From NCBI RefSeq assembly GCF_901000735.1, contig NC_081547.1, positions 25,288,046 through 25,352,045 on the forward strand: a stretch of 64,000 nt of DNA, read 5' to 3'. This document shows positions 13,301-26,510 of the stretch, piece after piece. A model generated the notes under the pieces. The model was not told where the DNA came from. It saw only the letters and a program-made list of their open reading frames with translations, and did not search any database. Made by a program: the position numbers and the translations under genes. Origin of the DNA: Corylus avellana. Lineage: Eukaryota; Streptophyta; Magnoliopsida; Fagales; Betulaceae. The stretch's first letter is position 1. Every line of letters begins with the position of its first letter.

Positions 13301-16300
13301 TCTTTTGAAGCCCAACTGAATTTGTGAAGTCAGACAACTTGTAAGTGATAATATCAGAGAAATCAAAAAGGGGAGAAAAGTAAAAAGAATTAATCAAGCT
13401 TTATTTGGCTCTATTACTGATAAAATCTTGCCTTCTTCACATATCTTTGCAATTGTTGCCCTCTGACCAGAGAGAGTCTCCCTTAATGGATTTGGCCTAT
13501 ATGAACCTGTTCGGCTCCCAACTTCTGAAGATTGTTTACTTATGTCTTCCTTCATATAAGATTTCTTGTCCTGTAAAACATTCAGATTTGAGAACCTAAA
13601 CACTAATAAAAAAAACTTTTTTTTTTTTTTTTTTTTTTTTTAATTTTCTTTTTTATGCATGAAACAACTTACCTCAAAATCACTCTCACTGTCAGGTACA
13701 GCCCTATTTAGTTTAACCAGCTCATTTTCAATACCCTTCCTCTGCTTCTCTTCTACTAATAGTCTTTTCCTCACAGAGTGAAGTTCTTTATTTAGCTTTG
13801 CCTTTTTACAAATAAATAAAAGTGATTAGTAATGTTTTAAGTTTCAACTAAAACATGTGTTACATGACTAGAATACAGATAAACTTATTAAGTCAATCTG
13901 CGTTACCAGGTAAGAGAACTCAAACCAAACCCATCTGATTTGGTATGTCAACCCTACCTTCTCTTCTAGTAGATCTTCATTTTCAGATTTCAATGATTGT
14001 AGTTCATTTAAAGTATTTTCATGTAGCTGATACATTTCTTGTAACCTCAACCCAAGTTCATCAATCTCTTTCTGCCCCTGGATTTTGAAACAAATAACTA
14101 TAATAAGAATGATGATCATTGTAGTCAGATGAACAATGCCACAAAAAGTGTGAATTATCAATGCTAGTAACAGCTGAAAGATAGTCGCATTGTGGAAGAG
14201 TTTTCCTCTCCAAGATAACTGTAGTAACACTTGGATGCAAAAGGGACACTGACATAGGGTTTTAGTGTTTGGCACTTGTAGGATGGCTCGATAGGGTTTA
14301 TCCCAAAGTAAAATCAAGACATGAATGGTGGTGCCCAATATGTTATCTTCTGCATGGACACATTAGTTTTACTGAAATAGCCTCATTAATCAATTACATC
14401 ACTGAAGGATGGAAAATAAGAAGTAAAAATAACTAAAGATACATTAATGAATAAGATAAGACGTTAAAAATAGCATCTATCAATAAGAAGTAAAAGGGAG
14501 CGACCATTACAATGCTGAAATATGAAGGTTGCTCCAAACACCTTTAACAAAGAGAAGATTTAATCCACTCTTTCATGAGTGGACATGGTATCTATATTGC
14601 CGACCATGTGCTGTTAGGTGCACAAGTTCTTAATTGATCAAATCTCCTGTCATGCCCTGACCATTAAAATTAATGGTCACAGAGTTTAAAGCAAGTAATA
14701 CATCCAGGTTGATTGGTTGATTGTCCTATCACCCGTTAGCCTTGAGAGTTATGATAACAGAGTTTAACAAAGTGATTACAGACAAGTGAACCATGCAGCT
14801 GGAAGGTGTCAAAAAAAGGAGCAACTGAATACTAAATGTTGTTAAGCAAGTTTCACTTCACATATTGAAAAAGAAGGTTCTACAAAACCTCATGTATTTG
14901 TTAGGACATTCCATGCAAAGCGATGAAATATAGTCTCACAACAAGCACTTTAATGAAGTACAGGAAAATAACTGAGATCAGAAAATATTCTTAAAAAGAC
15001 AATGTTTATAAAAAATAAAAATCATTAAAACCTAAGACAATCATCAATACCCTCCACTTTTTGTTTTGAAAAGAACATTTAAATGCATGAAAAACAAGTT
15101 GTGCTTTTGAAATCCTTCATTATACATTATTCATGGTGTTTGCAAAATCATTATTACTTAAGACAATCAAAAACCTGTTCCAGGAGGGAGTGGGAGCAAG
15201 AAGAAAAATGTTTTCATAGTTCTTATTATAACAAGAACAATTATGGAACTAAAGTTGAACATAAAGTCAAACATATATGGAGTAAATATATAAGACTCCA
15301 TATAGCCTAATTTTTTATTTAGAGACAAAGGGTAACCTGTATTGAGTTTTGATGATCACTTAGGAGCCTCTTTGCCAAGTCTAATTGTTCTTCTGCACCT
15401 TCAAAACGGGCATGCTTATCCTGTAATTGCTCAACTAGTTCTGCTACTTTCTTTTCATACATCTGAGTGGTGTCTGCAAGGACCTTCTGATATCGAGAAT
15501 TTTCTGTTTGATGTTCCTACTAGCAACAAAAAATAGCATTAGAATTTGTATTCATGTCACTAAAAATTGTGGTAAAATTATAATGTCTTATAATACAATG
15601 CAATATGGCATGAAGACGAGTGTCAAAGAAAATCAAAAAACAACACCTTTAATTAAAATTGAGTAAAACAAGTAACACAAAAGCATAAACCACATGTGAA
15701 GTTCTCCAAAAATGAAAAATCGCAGTGAGAACAAAACAGAAATAGTTAAGCCTGGAAAGCAAAAAAACAGGCAACAACATATAAACCATTTCTTTTGTAT
15801 TCTATCCAGAAAGTACTAACCTGAATTGACATTTGATGCTCACTCAGGAGCTTCTTCATCAAATCTAATTGTTCCTGAGCACTTTCAGAGCAAGCACGCT
15901 TGTCTTCTATCTGTTTAATCAACTCTGCTATCTTCTTCTCATACATCTGAGTGGTATCAGCCAGTACTTGCTGGTATGTAGAATTTTCAAGTTGGTGTTG
16001 CTACTAACAATCAAACAGCAGTGTAAATGCTCATGCCCATATGTTCAGAAATTTTGGTAAAGAAAACAATTAAAGTATATGAAAAATGTTTATGGTAAAC
16101 AAAATAGCTAAATTATATTTTACATAGCATCCCCAAAATAATAACGAAAGTATGAAGCTTTATCCAGAAAATGGAATTCTGAACATCACCAAGCCTATAA
16201 ATCTTGTTGAACTTCCACACTGCAGCTAAAAACTAAGCCAGTCCCATCAGTGGAACATTTATTCTGCATGTTTAGAATTTTCACCAGACTACAGGTGTAA

Positions 16301-19300
16301 AGTGCTGCTGTAAGTCATGAGAAAAAGAAGTCCAAAAAAAGAAGAGAAAACAACTACACCACCATATAGGAGATGACACATTTAGTGTATGCAATGTTTT
16401 CCATATTTTATTAGGTTTTGGTTTTCTCTACTCGTTGAGTGCCACCATGACAGGGAAAATACGCGTTTAATTAAGATGATCCAAAGTGGGCACATGAGTA
16501 ATCGCCGCTCATCCGGAGGCCTCCATTTTATTCATTGTTATGGTGAAACCCTTATGTGGTTAATACTCTATCTAATGTTTCATATCTTTTAGATATGTAA
16601 AGGTCAGAGTCGAGCAAACAAAAAGAATGAGGGATAGAGCAGAATTTTCATCAAAGATGTGAAAACCGAGGCCATTTATCCACTTGATTCAGTAATGTTT
16701 TTGGTTAAAACTGTTAATGAGGTGATCTGTTAATTCCCCACCGCTAACCTGTAGTCTTAATAACAAACTTAAGTAGGGTTGTTCTCTGTGGAACTCAAAA
16801 CCATGAGAAGAGAAACTCTCATTTTTAATATAATCCAATAGGAGGTGAACTAGAATATATAACAAAGTTCAATTTTAGTTGATTAATAGACATATTACAC
16901 TATATGAAATTAGTTAAACTGAAGATGAATTTCAGCAGATAAATAGTCGAGGAAAAAAAGAAACTAGGCAAACAAACTTAAATTCGAAATTGGAAAAAAG
17001 AAGGCAGTACCTTGCTATTTTGTAAACTTGTTTCCAGGTGTGCAACTTTATCATGCATCATATTGGTTAGATCTTTGCGATAGTTTAATTCATTTACGAT
17101 GCTTTTCATATCCGATTCCAAACGAGTGTTTTCCTTTTCCAAAAACTGCAAGAATGTAGTATTAGTGAGAAAATAATAATTAGAAGAAATTACTACATAA
17201 ACATTTCAGTGAAGCACTAATAACTATATGTAATTATAAACAAGTCAGATTATTAGAATGAGAAAGTAAGCATATCTCTAGACATTGAAGACTCATATAT
17301 GATTAACTGAATTCACAAAAAATATTGACATTTGATTCACTGAATGCGCAAAAAAGATACCTAACCAACAAATTGCAGCAATATACTTGCAGGAAAGACA
17401 ACTACCTCAGACCTTGAGACTAGAACTTTTTTTGCTTCAGAAAAAGAATCTTGACACTCCCTGAGCCGTTTTTCCAATTCGTATTTGTCATCATCTCTCA
17501 ACTTTTGTTGCCTTTCAACTTCTGCAGTAAGATAATCTACTTGATTCTCAAGCTTCCGACATAAACTTTCATAATCAAATTCTTCTTTGAGCTTTACCAT
17601 GTTTACTATTTTCATTGCCTACAAAAGAAACAAATTGTTAGCCTGCGAGATATGCAAGTACCATTATAATTGATGAGTTATATTTTTTAAGACTCCAAGA
17701 CTTGGCGAATTGGGCATTCTCTAGGACAAAATAGCAGTCAACTTCGAGTGGTTTTGTTCTCTAATCTGTTTCCATACATGGTCTGCGGCCCTGGGACGGT
17801 TTTTCAACTGTCTCCCAAGTGTCCCTTCCACTGATATTAAACTTAAGCGGGGACTAGATTCCTCCCCCAATTTAATCACAAAATACTTGCTATACAATTA
17901 AAACAAGACCAGGAAGGGCACAGCAGAATGCATACTTCACTTTAATTATATGTCAATGTTAATATTACTATTTCCAATATTATTATTTGATGCAAGCCAT
18001 GTAGACTTGAAACAGAAGATAAATGTTGTATATGATTAAATGAAGAAAACTCAACACATACTTTAAGTAATTTTTTTTTTTTTTTGGTACCCATTACAAT
18101 GCAGAATCAGTCCAACGAAAGATGTCCCATAAAAATATTCCCAGAGCATTGACTGCTTTTGTAATAAGATCATAACATCCAGAGTCATAGTTATTCTGTT
18201 TCAGATAATTAAAAGATTGAAACATCACAGCAACAATAAAATGGAGAGAGAGAGAGAGAGAGAGAGAGGTCAGTAGATGATCGACCACATGAAATAGCCT
18301 ATAGATTTACAAGAAAAATCCAGAATTTGTAAATTATAAAGTTCTTTATCCAACATACCCGCTGTCCAAACATTATCGTGCTAGCAGTTTCTGCATGGTG
18401 CCGTGCAGATGGCCCGATTGTTATTATAAGTGAAGTCCTCGCAGAGCCTATTTCATAAAAGCCATGTTGAATTTAAATAAACGAAAAATATTCTTATTGA
18501 AAGCAAATAAAACAACAAGAACACTACAACAATGTGAAAACAATCCCTCACAAACTGCACAAGGTTTACCTTGGCTCAAGTATAATTTCCTTGATTGTAA
18601 CTTTTGAAGTTTCACAGACCAAATTGAAACTTCATGTATTTTTCAGGGACCAAAATGGGTGTTTTCCCTACTTTTTGCATATGATCAACAACTCTACAGG
18701 TCTGTTTGAATTTACCATTTCAAAAAGTGCAATTTGAAAAGGTGATTTTTAAAAACACAGTTAAGCGTTTAGCAAAATCCAATTTGGCTTTTAAAATTGC
18801 AGTTTAATCTTTAAAATTGTGCATTTTCAAAAGGCACACAATTGCTTACGATTTGAAAATGCAAATTTTCTTTATTTTCAAATTGCAATTTTTTAAAAAC
18901 ACAATCCCAAACGATCCATTTTCTATGATTGGGTTTAAAATGGCACTTTTTGTCTATAAAATCACAATGTCAAACACTCTAATTATGATTCACTAATTTT
19001 CACATAGGCCAGAAATCTATAATATTTTGTTGAATGGCATCCTATAAAATGACTAAAGGATACAGAAGAGGCATATTGGTTGGTCATGTGAATACACACG
19101 AATCAAAGAAGAGTGGGGAACCTCTTGCTGGTTTTTGGAATTCGACATTAGGAAGTGTTTTCACACCATCGACTCGTCTTAATCTTTAAGAAAGAGATCG
19201 ACAATCCCAAGTTCTTTTACTCCATTCAAAAAGTCTTTCCCACCGGGCTACTCGTAGGAGGTGAGGAGGGCCCTTACTCCCCTTCACTCTTGAACTAGAC

Positions 19301-22300
19301 TCAACTGAGTGCACCTCCTATAGTATGGTATCTTTTCTGTATATAAGCTATATCAACATAGCCAACTAGAAAACTCATCTGCTTGTCAATTAATTCTTGG
19401 TGTAATACTCACTCATAAATGATTGGTGTCAGAATTTTTGGTGTGATATTCCAATGACAGTACCATTGATATAACAAAAAAAAAAAAAAGGCTTAGGATA
19501 ATTAGAAATTCTTCGTATAATTAGATGCAAAAAGATACAAGAAAGGTGTGATATTCCAAAGATATCAGTTTACTAGAGAAAAATAGCAGAGAGTAAAAAG
19601 GATCACCTCCAAATGAATCACGAAGCAATCTTGTCAGCTTAGAATCTCTAGTAGGTATGTGTGGGCTGTTTTCAGCCAATGCATTTATACATTTTCCAAG
19701 GGAACTGAGAGAAAGATTAATAAACTTAGCCTCTTCAAGTAAAGGGCCTTCACTTCCTGCAACATGAAAATGAAATATAAATTCTTAGAGGATAATAAGT
19801 ATCATGAAAAGTGAAACTTTTCATATTTTACTATTTACAAAAAAAAAAAAAAAAAAAAAAAAACCCTAAATAATTTTAAAACCCAACAATTATAAAATAT
19901 TCTAAGTCCACGAATGGTAATGTTGTTCTAATATCCCAGTAGAAATTAATAATAGTAATAATAGCAATATTTAATAATAAAACTAATATACTGAAAACAA
20001 ACAAGATAAAATAGGTGGAAACATCTCAAAAACAAATTAAGGTTGAGATTATTGAGCCTAAAAGTTGATTAAAAAGAAAATTCAGGGGTAATATGAAACC
20101 AAAATGGTAGCATTTTAGATGAATACTATGCAACCAAAAGGGTATCATTTTAGCTGTATAGTAACAAAGACAAACCAGATTTGTCTATCCTTTCAGATCC
20201 GGCAAGATCCACAATCAGCAACTTGCTTTTTCGGACTATAGGTACGTTGTTGCCATCAAATAAATCACTTCTATTGCCCTTCTCTCGAGAAATAATCTCA
20301 TCATTGACTTTTTCATGGACAGATCTTCGAATATAAACCTATAAAAAGGAAAGGTTTGAAATGCTCATTATTTAGGGGAAAAAAACATAACAAAAACATT
20401 CTGTACAGTTTTAGCCCATTGATTGAGAAGGTCTGAAACCCTGGAAAATACTCACAGTGAGAATTGCATGACTACGAGAAGATTCGGTATTCATCTTTGT
20501 ATTAGCTGCATGACGGTTTGTCTCACCAACTTGTAGTAGCTGTAGAAAATGATCGAGATCTTGTACTTTAACTATTGTAGCACCAGGCAATGACACTTCA
20601 CCGGTCTTTGGGTCCTCATTAATAGGAATATTAGTCTTTTCTGGAGCAAGCAAATCTTGTATAGATTCCATATACAACTGGAACAACAACAAGAAATAAC
20701 AAAGGAGTGATCAGCTGTCATAGCAGTAAACATCCAAAATTATTTTGTAACATATGCAGTCTGGTGACAAGTGAGCATCATAGTCAGCAAGAGAATCATG
20801 AAATGCATCTACGAAAATAGTACATTCACAATCTTTCCAGCTTTCAAGCCTGAAAACCTATTATCCATTGTGATTTTCTTAAATTGAATCCAAAGAACCG
20901 TTCTTACAATGTCTGGCTTGCATTAAATCCATCTTCTCTATACCACATTGGAAATTCAACAGTAGAGGTGAGTTTATTAGCCCCCCATATATTCAATTCA
21001 TCACATACTTTTAACCACATTGGAAATTCAACAGTAGAGGTGAGTTTATTAGCCCCCCATATATTCAATTCATCACATACTTTTAACCACATTGGAAAAT
21101 CAACAGTAGAGGTGAGTTTATTAGCCCCACGTATATTCAATTCATCACATACTTTTAATAAGTAATAAAATTCATTCAAGACAAGAAAGGGCATGACCCT
21201 AGTACATGGGAAGAAGCGTACCAGAGCGACTCAAGAGGGGAAAACAAAATGACCACCTAGGATCTAAGATTACAAAGATCCAAAAACTCTGAGAAAGACA
21301 AGTGATACAAAACCCCCTCAGGCCCTCATCCAGTTAAAAGTTCGTCACATTAATGTTTCCAGGTTTGTCCATAACCTTCCAGAATCTTCAAAAGTTCAAA
21401 ACATTCTTGTTGTATTTTAAAACATTATTGAGCAGAATCTATACATTGAAGCATGCCTATTAAAAATGATCGAAGCAAGTTTAAGAACTTCAAAGACACG
21501 GAAACAGGCCATTATAGAAGATGCTCACCCTCGACAACTTTAAATAAAAAAAAATACTGTGCACACAGAAACACAAGACAAGCAAGTCTTAATGCAACAC
21601 TTCAATACCTGCAAATAGGAGACTTCTACACTGTCAGAAGCAGGAGATGTATTGGCAATAATGCCTTCCAGTGCTCTAACCATAATACCTCGCTCAGATG
21701 GGTCATCTTTACCCAGCCTTCCAACTGTGTAAGTTTTACCAGTACCTGTTTGACCGTAAGCCATCACTGTCCCATTATATCCATTCAATACACTCTGCAA
21801 AAGTATATCAACATTAAATTGTAATAATTAAAGTGTCATTCCATCCATTTTTTTTTCAAAATTAATTGCTTCTTTGACAATGGAGATAGGGATGTGAATT
21901 TAGGCTTCAAATTGAACAATTAAAATGATTACTCCTCCATCCCAAATTGTCTCATTTTGAAGAGACACAAATGTCAAAAAGAATTATTAGCTACCAAAAT
22001 TAATGTGTTGCACATCATATATTTGTAAAGTTCTTACTTTGAAAAAATAACACTAATTGGCTATGGTGTCCAAAATTTCCCTTTTTAATTTAGATTGCTT
22101 TCTTTTAGACATTTAAGCTTATTTAGATTAAGGGTAATTGGAAACTTGAAAATCTTAAAGCTTTGAGTTTTTTTTTTCTTTTTTCAAATTGACACTGAAT
22201 TTTTGATGGATGACAACGGAATGTGTCACATCCAATTTCGGATGGGGAGATTTATAAGCCACATAAATTCATGCATCCATAGAGTCTCACGCACAAAGAG

Positions 22301-22702
22301 CATTTCAAATTTGTCAGTGTCATACTCATAAAGCAATTTAGAGCTGGTAATCCCCAAGCAATAAATTTACAATATTCTAAATTGCTAATCTATGTTGTCA
22401 AGTTGTCTTCAGCACAAGGACTTCCCTGTAAAGCTGAATGGTTAATAAATAGTTCTTAAAACTGTGACTTAAACGGTAGTTTTCACTTTACCTCAACTAC
22501 AGGTTTTGCAACCACTTCGTAAACACGCTTTTGAGAGGCAGTTTCTGTAAAAAGTTCATCAAATCTATAAGACTCAGAACTCCAGTTGTTCTTTCTCAAC
22601 TTTAACCGCTTCAGCTACATGGAGGCAACCGGCATAAAGAAAAAGAACTATTCAATTAATCCAAAGGTTCTGATGGCTAGAGTTTGTTCAAAACATAAAA
22701 CA

Positions 22703-22758
<56 letters not shown>

Positions 22759-23990
22759 TCAGTGTAATCTTTGAGTGGTACATATAAATCACCTCTGGTT
22801 GTAACTCAACACAATCAGAAAAATCAGCATCTGAAAGGAGATCTTCGGCATTTCTTGGTCGAAGTCTGACAGCAACTCTCACCCTTCCAGGATCTGTGCT
22901 AAGGATTAAATCCAAGAACTTCATAAATATATCTTTCAATCCAGCTTTGGCAATTTGTAATCACATTATGTAGGACACTGGTTTTTACTTCATTCAATGA
23001 AGCAATATTATGCACAGAGAGGCAGCTATAGATGTTTTTGCCTTATAATCAATCTATTCCTGTACACCCCTGGTTGTGAATGGTCATACTAAACAAAGTT
23101 CCTTATAACCTCATTTTGGACATTAAGTAGCTCATGAACAATGTTGCTTCTTTATGTATATGAATGTTAATTGATGGGTTTTAATCAAATTCATTGTAAG
23201 TTATGTTTATAGAAGAAATCATTTTGTGAAGAAATCCAATATTCAGCTCACTTGATTGAAAAAAAACCACTTTCAAAAGGGATTCAGGATGGTCAGCATA
23301 GTTATAATACTTGCTATTAACACTTCTTTTTTTTCTTTTTTCTTTTTTTTTTTTCTCAGGACTAGTTTTATATCGTTTCACAATGTCCCAGGGTAACAAT
23401 GAAGGAACTCATTTAATATTGTTATTTATGAATAAATTCATAAATTTCATGTCCAATGACAAACTGTGTTGTTCATCATAGGTTTTATTTATATCTGTTG
23501 AGCCAAATACTCCTCAATGATCACGTCATGTGAGAATTTATACTAATATTTTGCGTGTGCTTCGATCCAATATGAGACTGACAAGTTTGATTCAAAACCT
23601 TTTTCAATAGGAATCTCTCTTTAAGTTTCTACATGTATCTCTGATGCCATAAAATTGCCCAAAGAGACTTCAAATTCTCTCATCCAATTCAGCATTCTAT
23701 CCCTTCAATGCTTCAAACAATACCCAAGTTTCCCCACATCTTCAAGCAGCCACATAAGTACAGGAAAAGAAAACATTGTAAAAGGAATATTTGAAACTTA
23801 CATCCCCACAAAGCCAAAAGGAAAAACCTCTTAACGCAGTCGTACAATCTAAACAACCCAATATAAATAACAAATAAACCGAAGCATTTGAAATTCAAAG
23901 ACTACTTTACGCTAATCCTTCACATTTGAAAAACCCCATTATTGACGTATAGCAGAACATACAAAGATAAGTGCACAGTTCATATGCGTG

Positions 23991-24022
<32 letters not shown>

Positions 24023-24287
24023 AACAGAGAGAGACAGAGAGAGACAGACCTTCATCGGCGTCAAAAGAGTGAGTACGGGAAGTGGGGGTGACAGAGCGTC
24101 TGGAAGAGGCGGTGGGCTTCGGCCGACCCGGATTATGATGGGTTTGAGCATGAGACGGACCACTTCTAGCAGACGAGGAAGAAGAAGAAGAAGAAGAAGA
24201 AGAAGAAGAAGAAGAAGACCCATGTGGTGGATGAGGAACATGATGATGCGCTTGTCTCTCAGGCCTATTGGAGGACCTGGAAGCCAT
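10399..24287 (-). CDS. armadillo-repeat kinesin (ARK/KINUA family)
   Basis: Twenty-one exons, in coding order: 24287-24050, 22893-22793, 22614-22492, 21794-21609, 20677-20456, 20338-20176, 19756-19607, 18447-18359, 17618-17406, 17145-17011, 16000-15821, 15516-15337, 14077-13958, 13801-13673, 13570-13432, 13315-13223, 12844-12719, 11644-11519, 11244-11101, 11018-10890, 10547-10399; 3135 nt, 1044 aa. The N-terminus is Ser-rich with a poly-Ser run. The N-terminal motor has GQTGTGKT (about 168-175), NTESSRSH (about 279-286) and DLAGSER (334-340). A long coiled coil (about 425-790) and C-terminal armadillo repeats (about 790-1040, e.g. [26 protein letters not shown]) follow. This order defines the plant ARK/KINUA kinesins, microtubule motors affecting root-hair shape and microtubule turnover. 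It is longer than the roughly 900-950 residues I remember for Arabidopsis ARKs, partly through poly-Ser and a duplicated coiled-coil exon. The intron after exon 15 has a GC donor. Which of ARK1/2/3 it matches is not resolved. Confidence 0.95.
15337..16000 (-). repeat. tandemly duplicated 180-bp coiled-coil exon of the kinesin
   Basis: Exons 16000-15821 and 15516-15337 are both exactly 180 nt, both phase 0-0, and encode clearly paralogous 60-residue blocks: each has YQ(Q/K)[12 protein letters not shown], then EQLDL and KLLS/RLLS, and ends SIQ. The introns in front of both also look alike near the acceptor (ctagtag/gttagtag). This shows an internal exon duplication in the coiled-coil stalk. Confidence 0.9.
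18690..18990. mobile_element. MITE-like insertion in a kinesin intron
   Basis: A block of self-complementary T/A-rich sequence with recurring 'tttaaaattg' and 'tttgaaaatgc' words. Its ends (gtctgtttgaattt and, inverted, agtgtttgacattg) are an imperfect inverted repeat. A related copy lies near 26165-26410 and a fragment near 59815-59890 in inverse orientation. No coding capacity. The exact borders and superfamily are uncertain. Confidence 0.55.
20942..21157. repeat. three-copy 72-bp minisatellite in a kinesin intron
   Basis: Three head-to-tail copies start at 20942, 21014 and 21086, each opening accacattggaaa and ending with catactttta. Copies 1 and 2 are essentially identical and copy 3 has a few substitutions. 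The 72-bp unit is a multiple of three and leaves frames open on both strands, but the array lies wholly inside the intron between the exons at 20677 and 21609. Confidence 0.92.
22709..22751. repeat. compound (GT)n(GA)n microsatellite
   Basis: A tgtgtg run followed by about 16 ga units lies in the intron 42 bp from the donor of kinesin exon 2. Similar GA arrays lie in other introns of this gene (18244-18268 and 23999-24022). Confidence 0.9.
24176..24219 (-). repeat. trinucleotide repeat encoding poly-serine in the kinesin
   Basis: A (gaa)n run on the plus strand reads as consecutive serine codons in exon 1 of the kinesin, about 14-16 Ser in a row. It is a likely site of length polymorphism between individuals. 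Confidence 0.85.
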
Positions 24288-25500
24288 GCCTATTCGACCC
24301 CAAAAGACAGAGTAGTCACAACATTCCTTCTGGTTCCAGATAGAGACCAATGAAATAGAAAAACCCAGCACAGATGTCCAAAGAGAGAGGTGTCAAAAGT
24401 GGGTTTGGCAGCAACTACCGTCACTCTTCTATAAAAAATTCCAAAAGAAACAGTCAAAACAAGGTTGAGGCCGGCACGACGCGAGCTTGCTTTGGGAAAG
24501 ACAGCGGAACTGGCCGTGGCTCCCTTCCCGCGTTGTTGCGTAGTTTTCCGTTGCGCCGGTGAGTGATTAGACGGCAAATTATTTTTCAAAAAGAAGCTCT
24601 ATACGGACTACACCAGCACATCTGTAGATGACATGACATAAAAATTCCAAATAGGCCCCCTTCCCCGGGCCCCATTAATGTGAATAGAGAAAGAGCTGGT
24701 GATGGCTTCTTCTTTACGGTTTTTTATTTTTAGGCCAGGCTGGATTTTTTCACCGAGCAGTAAATTTTTTTTTTTTTTTTTAAGTATAAAATTATATAGG
24801 TTAATTTTAACGTGCTTCGTGCGTTAAAAAATTAATATATCTGTCATACAAAGCGAAAAACTAATTATGATGCACACGGACTTGCAAAAGCTGCAGTAAA
24901 GCAAGACGTGAATTGTGTATGGTTGGAAGAAATTTCTAATTATATCTTTAGAGATCTTTAGAGCACCATGCTCTATTTTCTTAGAGCTTTAGCTCTAGAT
25001 TTTGAAAAATAAATGAAGTATTAAACATTTTATATATATATATATATATATATAAAAGTGAAATAAAGAGTGTTTATTTCATGTTTTCGTGTTATTTAGA
25101 ATTTTAAATGATGTATTATCATGTAAATTGTTAGATAAAATAAAATTTAAACCATGGATTGGAATATATTTTATGAGGATCCTGATGTTTTCAATTATAT
25201 TGAATAAAACAAAATGGGATAAGATTTGCCGGACAAGAGTGTGTATTGAGGTTATTTTTTTTAAGATTGATTTATTACTTTTTGGTAGTAGACAATTTAA
25301 AGAGAGGATTCTAAAGCGTGTCATCAATGAGGAATAGATTGGTCGGATCTTCTATTTCATTGATTGATTTCAAATGTGAATGGCTTGAATGACTTTTAAG
25401 GGCGTTTGCTTTTAGAATAATGCTTGGGTTTGAAATTAATGTAATCCATTATGAATCGTTTATAGGAGGATGAAATAGTGAATGTCAAAAATTCATGATC
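24288..25500. promoter_or_regulatory. upstream region of the kinesin gene
   Basis: The 5' leader and promoter of the minus-strand kinesin must be here. The first about 400 bp are less AT-rich than the rest. A (TA)n run lies at 25031-25053. No individual promoter element can be assigned with confidence, and no other gene is seen. Confidence 0.4.
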
Positions 25501-25502
25501 AA

Positions 25503-25624
25503 TTTCTCCGGACAACCGTCTCCAAGAGATAGTTCAATCAATTAGAGACTACGCCTTATGAAGCAGATGTTACTAGTTCGAATCCTTTTCCTCCTCTTGT
25601 GTGGACATGTAAAAAAAAAAAAAA
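25503..25624 (+). mobile_element. tRNA-derived SINE
   Basis: About 108 bp followed by a 14-A tail (25611-25624). A box-A-like element (agttcaatcaattagagac, around 25531-25549) is followed about 27 bp later by a good RNA polymerase III box B (gttcgaatcc, 25576-25585). This spacing is that of a tRNA gene, but the acceptor-stem complementarity needed for a real tRNA is absent and the 3' end is A-rich. Clear target-site duplications were not found. Confidence 0.75.
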
Positions 25625-25999
25625 TTATACAAACAACTTATAAAAATAAAAATTATAAAAAGCAAAGAAAAAGAGATTCCATAATTTTGGTATCTAGGAT
25701 GTGTAAAACCACCACCTACTTCCAAGCGGGTTTAGCAATTTCAAAACGTGAGGTCTAAAAAAATAATTGATTATGTTTGTTAATGTGTTTTGGTAGTGTT
25801 TCTTACTTTTTCTCTCTTTTTTTTTTTATTTTTTTTTTTATTTTTTATTTTTTATTTTTTATTTTTTTAAGAAAGTGTTCTTATATGATATAAATGTGAA
25901 AATTGTTTTTGTGTTTTTATGAGTGTTTTGTGTTTGTATTAATTGTTAATGTTTTTGTTTTGAGAAGAAAAAAATAAAGAACAAAGAATAAAGTTTTTA

Positions 26000-26510
26000 A
26001 GAGAAATACTATACATACTCTCGATCCACATTCCTTCAAGTGGCAGTAAAAATCATCATTGACACTGAAAGGAAAGTGAACTTGAAAGTGTGAAAGTGAG
26101 AGCGTGTGTAACATTTCTCAATTTTTAATAAACATGAGTGTCTTTAAACGCATTTAATGAAAAAGTATAATTTTTAAATACGTAGTTAAACATTTGGTAA
26201 AATCGCAATTGACCTTTAAAATTGTGGTTCGGCCTTTAAGATCACGCGTCTTTAAAATGCACCCCATTGTTGTTTGAAAATGTACTTTTATTTATTTATT
26301 TATTTATTTTTATTTTTTCACATTTTCAAACTTACTATCAAATGATAATTTTTTCCTCAATTCTGTTTAAAAACATGTGTTTGACCTGCATAATCGCGGG
26401 GTCAAGTGAACTCAAAAGCCTTACCCGATTTATTCTTTGCGAAATACTACGCACATTCTCACTCATACACTTCCTAACGTGACAATAAAATTCATCATTG
26501 AAGTCAAAAT
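26000..26510. repeat. pair of diverged direct repeats and MITE remnant
   Basis: Two about 65-bp segments, near 26001-26066 and 26437-26503, share gaaatactayrcac/atac, a following cacttcc/cattcc and aaaat(t)catcattga. Between them (about 26165-26410) is DNA related to the MITE-like insertion at 18690-18990. Together they may be one larger decayed element with related ends. Confidence 0.45.

Noticed and set aside
23939..24371. Several long frames on both strands around the kinesin start
   Set aside because: Produced by the GAA/GA repeats; only the serine frame joins the kinesin motor in phase.
25570..25600. A functional tRNA gene
   Set aside because: Box B is good but no acceptor stem or cloverleaf can be formed; the A-tail indicates a SINE.
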